Assembly: GCF_009900745.1 (NCBI RefSeq)
Contig: NZ_WXVU01000004.1
Location: 124,001 to 188,000, forward strand
Direction of reading: 5' to 3'
From: Chryseobacterium sp. c4a
Lineage (GTDB): Bacteria > Bacteroidota > Bacteroidia > Flavobacteriales > Weeksellaceae
Length of the DNA stretch: 64,000 bases
Shown: one piece after another, positions 61,352-64,000 of the stretch
Position numbering within the stretch: the stretch's first letter is position 1
Layout of the letters: each line of letters begins with the position of its first letter
Made by a program: the position numbers and the translations under genes
The notes under the pieces: generated by a model
What the model was told of the DNA's origin: nothing
Databases searched by the model: none
Seen by the model: the letters and a program-made list of their open reading frames with translations, nothing else

Positions 61352-61551
61352 TTTATAATCTTTTTATCATTTGGTTATAACAAGTTTACGAAATTTTTAA
61401 TCATCCCACAAAGCTGATATAATTAACCATATATATTATGACTATAAATAGATACTAATAAAAATAAAATTTTAAGAAAACTAGCTGAAAACTGTAACCT
61501 ACTATCAAATTTTCAGGATAGAACAATTTTAATAATCATTATTTTATTCCC

Positions 61552-62037
61552 CTATTCAATCTTCTTTCCAAAGAAATCTATTTCTCCATGCAAATGCCTG
61601 ATAATTTTTTCGACATTACGCTGAATACTTGCCTCCGTTTTCAGGTTATTGATATACTTCATCAGCTCATGTCTTCTTGATGGAATCAGTTTTTCAAAGT
61701 TGGCTGTTGCCACTGTACTGTCTCTTATAGCCTTTTCTAATTGAGGATGAATAGAAATGCTTCTTTCAACATCATCATATTCCATCACAACTTCAATCAT
61801 TTCGCCAATCCTCTTGGGTGAATTTTTTAGCATGGTCAAATTCACATACAATCTCCATTCGCCCAAATATTTCATCAAATTTTGTTCAAACTCCTTTCCA
61901 TTCACTGTTCCTTTCACCGGAATCGGGCTTTTATTCTTTCCAGAAGTTTCAAAAATTCTTTCAAGAACCTCTTCCGGAATAAAAACAAAAGGGTTGATTC
62001 CTATAATTTCTAAAGTGGCTTTAAAAGAAGGTTTCAT
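61552..62037 (-). CDS. YdeI/OmpD-associated family protein with DUF1905 domain
   Basis: The protein has 161 residues. The N-terminal DUF1905 beta domain (FKATLEIIGINPFVFIPEEV; PVKGTVNGKEF) is followed by a YdeI-like helical tail (LIPSRRHELMKYINNLKTEA). YdeI/OmdA members are described as bacteriocin-protection or stress proteins; the molecular function is open. Single gene, divergent from the aldolase gene. Confidence 0.85.
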   Translation of the reverse strand: MKPSFKATLEIIGINPFVFIPEEVLERIFETSGKNKSPIPVKGTVNGKEFEQNLMKYLGEWRLYVNLTMLKNSPKRIGEMIEVVMEYDDVERSISIHPQLEKAIRDSTVATANFEKLIPSRRHELMKYINNLKTEASIQRNVEKIIRHLHGEIDFFGKKIE

Positions 62038-62208
62038 GGGATTATGTTATAGATTATAGACAAAATTAGCTAATTAGATTTTATGTGCAATGAAATTTTT
62101 CTTTTACTATTACAATGATTACTTATTATCTATCACACTCATACTCTACTACGTCCCACTTCAACCATCGCCCGAAAAAATCATACTCCAGAACTCAATT
62201 AAATCACT

Positions 62209-62216
62209 TATCTTTG
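62209..62216 (+). promoter_or_regulatory. -7 promoter element of the aldolase gene
   Basis: TATCTTTG fits TAnnTTTG, 23 bp before the ATG at 62240, which supports that start over the earlier in-frame ATG at 62090. Confidence 0.55.
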
Positions 62217-62239
62217 TATCAATAAATCTATTTAACAAA

Positions 62240-62893
62240 ATGAAATTTTTTATTGACACAGCTAATTTAGAGCAAATCAAGGAAGCTAAAGATCTTGGAA
62301 TCTTAGATGGTGTAACGACCAACCCTTCATTAATGGCTAAAGAAGGTATTCAGGGAGCTGAAGCGATCAAAAACCATTATAAAACGATCTGCGAGCTTGT
62401 AGATGGAGATATTTCTGCTGAAGTACTTTCTACAACGTATGAAGAAATGATCAAAGAAGGAGACGAATTGGCTGCAATCCACCCAAATATCGTTGTAAAA
62501 ATCCCAATGATCAAGGATGGTATCAAAGCGTTAAAATATTTTTCTGATAAAGGAATCAGAACAAACTGTACATTGATCTTCTCTCCGGGACAGGCTCTTT
62601 TAGCTGCTAAAGCAGGAGCTACTTATGTTTCTCCATTCCTAGGAAGATTAGATGATATTTCTACAGACGGATTAAATCTTATCCAGGAAATCAGATTAAT
62701 TTTCGACAACTATATGTTTGAAACTGAAATCTTAGCTGCTTCTATCCGTCACTCAATGCACATTATCGACTGTGCTAAAATCGGAGCTGATGTTATTACA
62801 TCTCCACTTCCTCCGATCTTGAGCTTATTAAAGCACCCATTAACAGATAGCGGATTGGCTCAATTTATTGCTGATTCTCAGAAATTATCTTAA
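62240..62893 (+). CDS. fsa: transaldolase / fructose-6-phosphate aldolase family protein
   Basis: The 217-residue protein is of the short transaldolase subfamily (TalC/Fsa type). [19 protein letters not shown] and [14 protein letters not shown] are the N-terminal hallmarks, and the Schiff-base Lys is in NIVVKIPM (about residue 85). Short members act as transaldolase or as fructose-6-phosphate aldolase; the sequence alone does not settle which. The reading frame extends 50 codons further upstream, but the promoter element and the family length support this start. Confidence 0.92.
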   Translation: MKFFIDTANLEQIKEAKDLGILDGVTTNPSLMAKEGIQGAEAIKNHYKTICELVDGDISAEVLSTTYEEMIKEGDELAAIHPNIVVKIPMIKDGIKALKYFSDKGIRTNCTLIFSPGQALLAAKAGATYVSPFLGRLDDISTDGLNLIQEIRLIFDNYMFETEILAASIRHSMHIIDCAKIGADVITSPLPPILSLLKHPLTDSGLAQFIADSQKLS

Positions 62894-62914
62894 TTACTGA
62901 CTGTTATTTCAGAT

Positions 62915-62955
62915 AAAACAAATCCCGGAACTTCGTTCCGGGATTTGTTTTATTT
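62915..62955. terminator. shared terminator of aldolase and acetyltransferase genes
   Basis: AAAACAAATCCCGGAAC-TTC-GTTCCGGGATTTGTTTT, a 17-bp perfect stem between convergent genes; it overlaps the stop of the minus-strand gene. Confidence 0.88.
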
Positions 62956-63516
62956 ATTTTCTTCAATACTTTTCACGACCCTACAAGGGTTTCCTACGGC
63001 GACAACATTCTCCGGAATATCTTTCGTAACTACACTTCCTGCTCCTATTACTGTATTATTCCCAATCGTAACACCAGGTAAAACCACTACATTGCCTCCC
63101 AGCCACACATTATCTCCTACTGTAATCGGATGGGCATATTCCAGACCTTCATTTCTCTGTTTTACATCAAGCGGGTGTCCTGCCGTATAAAAACTGCAAT
63201 TAGGGCCAATAAAAACATGATCACCAAATCTTACCTTTGCACAATCTAAAATCACAAGGTTATGATTGGAGTAAAAATTTTCACCTACTTGAATATTATA
63301 TCCGTAATCACACCAGAAAGAGGGTTCAATACATAGATTTTCCTTTGTACTGCCTAATATCTTTTTAAGTAGTCGGCTCCTTTCTTCTGCATCAGAATTT
63401 TTCAACGCATTATATTCCAGGCACAGATCTTTACAAACCATTCGCTCCTGAATCAACTGTGCATCATAATTTGCGTTATATAAAAGTCCTGCTTCACATT
63501 TTTCTTTTTCTGTCAT
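62950..63516 (-). CDS. maa: maltose O-acetyltransferase-like sugar acetyltransferase
   Basis: The protein has 188 residues. The N-terminal Mac domain (EKCEAGLLYNANYDAQLIQE) is followed by left-handed beta-helix hexapeptide repeats (ITVGDNVWLGGNVVVLPGVT, IGNNTVIGAGSVV). The catalytic His is in TAGHPLDVKQRN. It transfers acetyl from acetyl-CoA to sugars such as maltose or glucose; the natural substrate is uncertain. Single gene, minus strand. Confidence 0.92.
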   Translation of the reverse strand: MTEKEKCEAGLLYNANYDAQLIQERMVCKDLCLEYNALKNSDAEERSRLLKKILGSTKENLCIEPSFWCDYGYNIQVGENFYSNHNLVILDCAKVRFGDHVFIGPNCSFYTAGHPLDVKQRNEGLEYAHPITVGDNVWLGGNVVVLPGVTIGNNTVIGAGSVVTKDIPENVVAVGNPCRVVKSIEENK

Positions 63517-63619
63517 AAAGATTCAAAGTTTAAAGTCGTTTAAATGTAGATATATTAGCCTGTAAAAACAAAAACAGAACAACCTTTGGGATTATTCTGT
63601 TTTATATAAAATCATAATT

Positions 63620-64000
63620 TTAGTTTACCAGATCCGGTTGTATCGGATTGTTATCTTTTTGAAGCATCTCTTTTGTCCGCTTTTCCATTTCTTTAAACAC
63701 CTCATTAGGGTCTGAAAATTCTTTTCCGTCTGTTGTTTTTATTTTAAAAGCTACTTTCCCACCAGCTTCACCACCATTTCTCATCATCAGTTCCCTCATA
63801 TTCTTAGTAGGATCATTCACATAAGCCTTCCAGGCTTTTTTAAACTGATCTTTGGTTACTTCAATATCCTTACCGTCCAGTCCCAGTATTTTCACATTTC
63901 CTGGAAGCGTGAGCTCTGCATCTTTCTCCTGAGCTTTTATACTTTTATTCCCTACAAGCTGCATACTGTGAGAACCTGTAACATCTTCCAGTTTCACGAT
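63620..64000 (-). CDS. hypothetical protein, 5' end beyond the window
   Basis: The frame is open to the right edge, so the N-terminus is missing; the GTG at 63997 is probably not the real start. About 126 residues are visible: soluble, Lys/Glu-rich, with NVKILGLDGKDIEVTKDQFK and a C-terminal KTTDGKEFSDPNEVFKEMEK. I recognise no family. Confidence 0.6.
   Translation of the reverse strand: MVKLEDVTGSHSMQLVGNKSIKAQEKDAELTLPGNVKILGLDGKDIEVTKDQFKKAWKAYVNDPTKNMRELMMRNGGEAGGKVAFKIKTTDGKEFSDPNEVFKEMEKRTKEMLQKDNNPIQPDLVN

Noticed and set aside
62090..62239. 50-codon extension of the aldolase
   Set aside because: It contains the promoter element at 62209 and exceeds the family length; ATG 62240 begins the conserved FFIDTAN motif.

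Overview
The window comes from a low-GC Gram-negative bacterium of the Bacteroidota, most likely a Chryseobacterium-like flavobacterium (Weeksellaceae). The evidence is TAnnTTTG-type -7 promoter elements, two proteases with C-terminal type IX secretion sorting domains, a TPP riboswitch in front of a PnuT-type transporter, AT-rich spacers, and many short operons ended by hairpin plus T-run terminators. Genus placement is recognition, not a computed result. No rRNA, tRNA, prophage, insertion sequence or CRISPR array was seen.

Layout. 1-3.1 kb: a cut-off AraC regulator, an iron-type alcohol dehydrogenase and a secreted family-7 alginate lyase. 3.1-7.4 kb (minus): two paralogous O-methyltransferases flanking a TPP-riboswitch operon that encodes PnuT and a flavin monooxygenase/acyl-CoA-dehydrogenase-like protein. 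7.5-13.6 kb (plus): an HPP membrane protein operon ending in a Crp/Fnr regulator, a DUF4406-NUDIX pair, small hypotheticals, a DUF2306 membrane protein, two tandem small membrane proteins on the other strand, and a VOC protein. 13.7-18.5 kb (minus): a TPR protein and a WG/Sel1-repeat protein. 18.7-21.4 kb: two tandem secreted four-cysteine paralogues, a frameshifted small gene and a J-domain/KTSC protein. 21.4-28.1 kb: a palindromic repeat cluster, then a TetR-TolC-MFP-RND efflux operon with candidate operators. 28-38.4 kb: CvfB, LpdA, a glycosyltransferase/AraC cluster and RecQ. 38.5-42 kb: KdsD-type isomerase, Crp/Fnr, DJ-1/PfpI and TatC. 42-54.8 kb: four metallopeptidase genes in a row (two duplicated M12B-like type IX cargo proteases, M1, M61), then DacB with a sensor kinase. 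55-57.2 kb: peptidase E, a zinc-binding-like hypothetical and a TPR protein.

57.4-61.4 kb is the most interesting part. It is a minus-strand cassette with a hypothetical protein, a LysM-DUF4280 (PAAR-like) protein, a GH19 peptidoglycan-hydrolase-like protein split by a frameshift at a five-base G run, and an overlapping small exported TPR-like protein. It reads like a contractile-injection or type VI (subtype iii) effector module with a periplasmic immunity candidate. That role is inferred from domain types and gene order; no structural secretion genes are in the window. The window ends with a YdeI-like protein, a transaldolase-family aldolase, a maltose acetyltransferase and a cut-off hypothetical gene.
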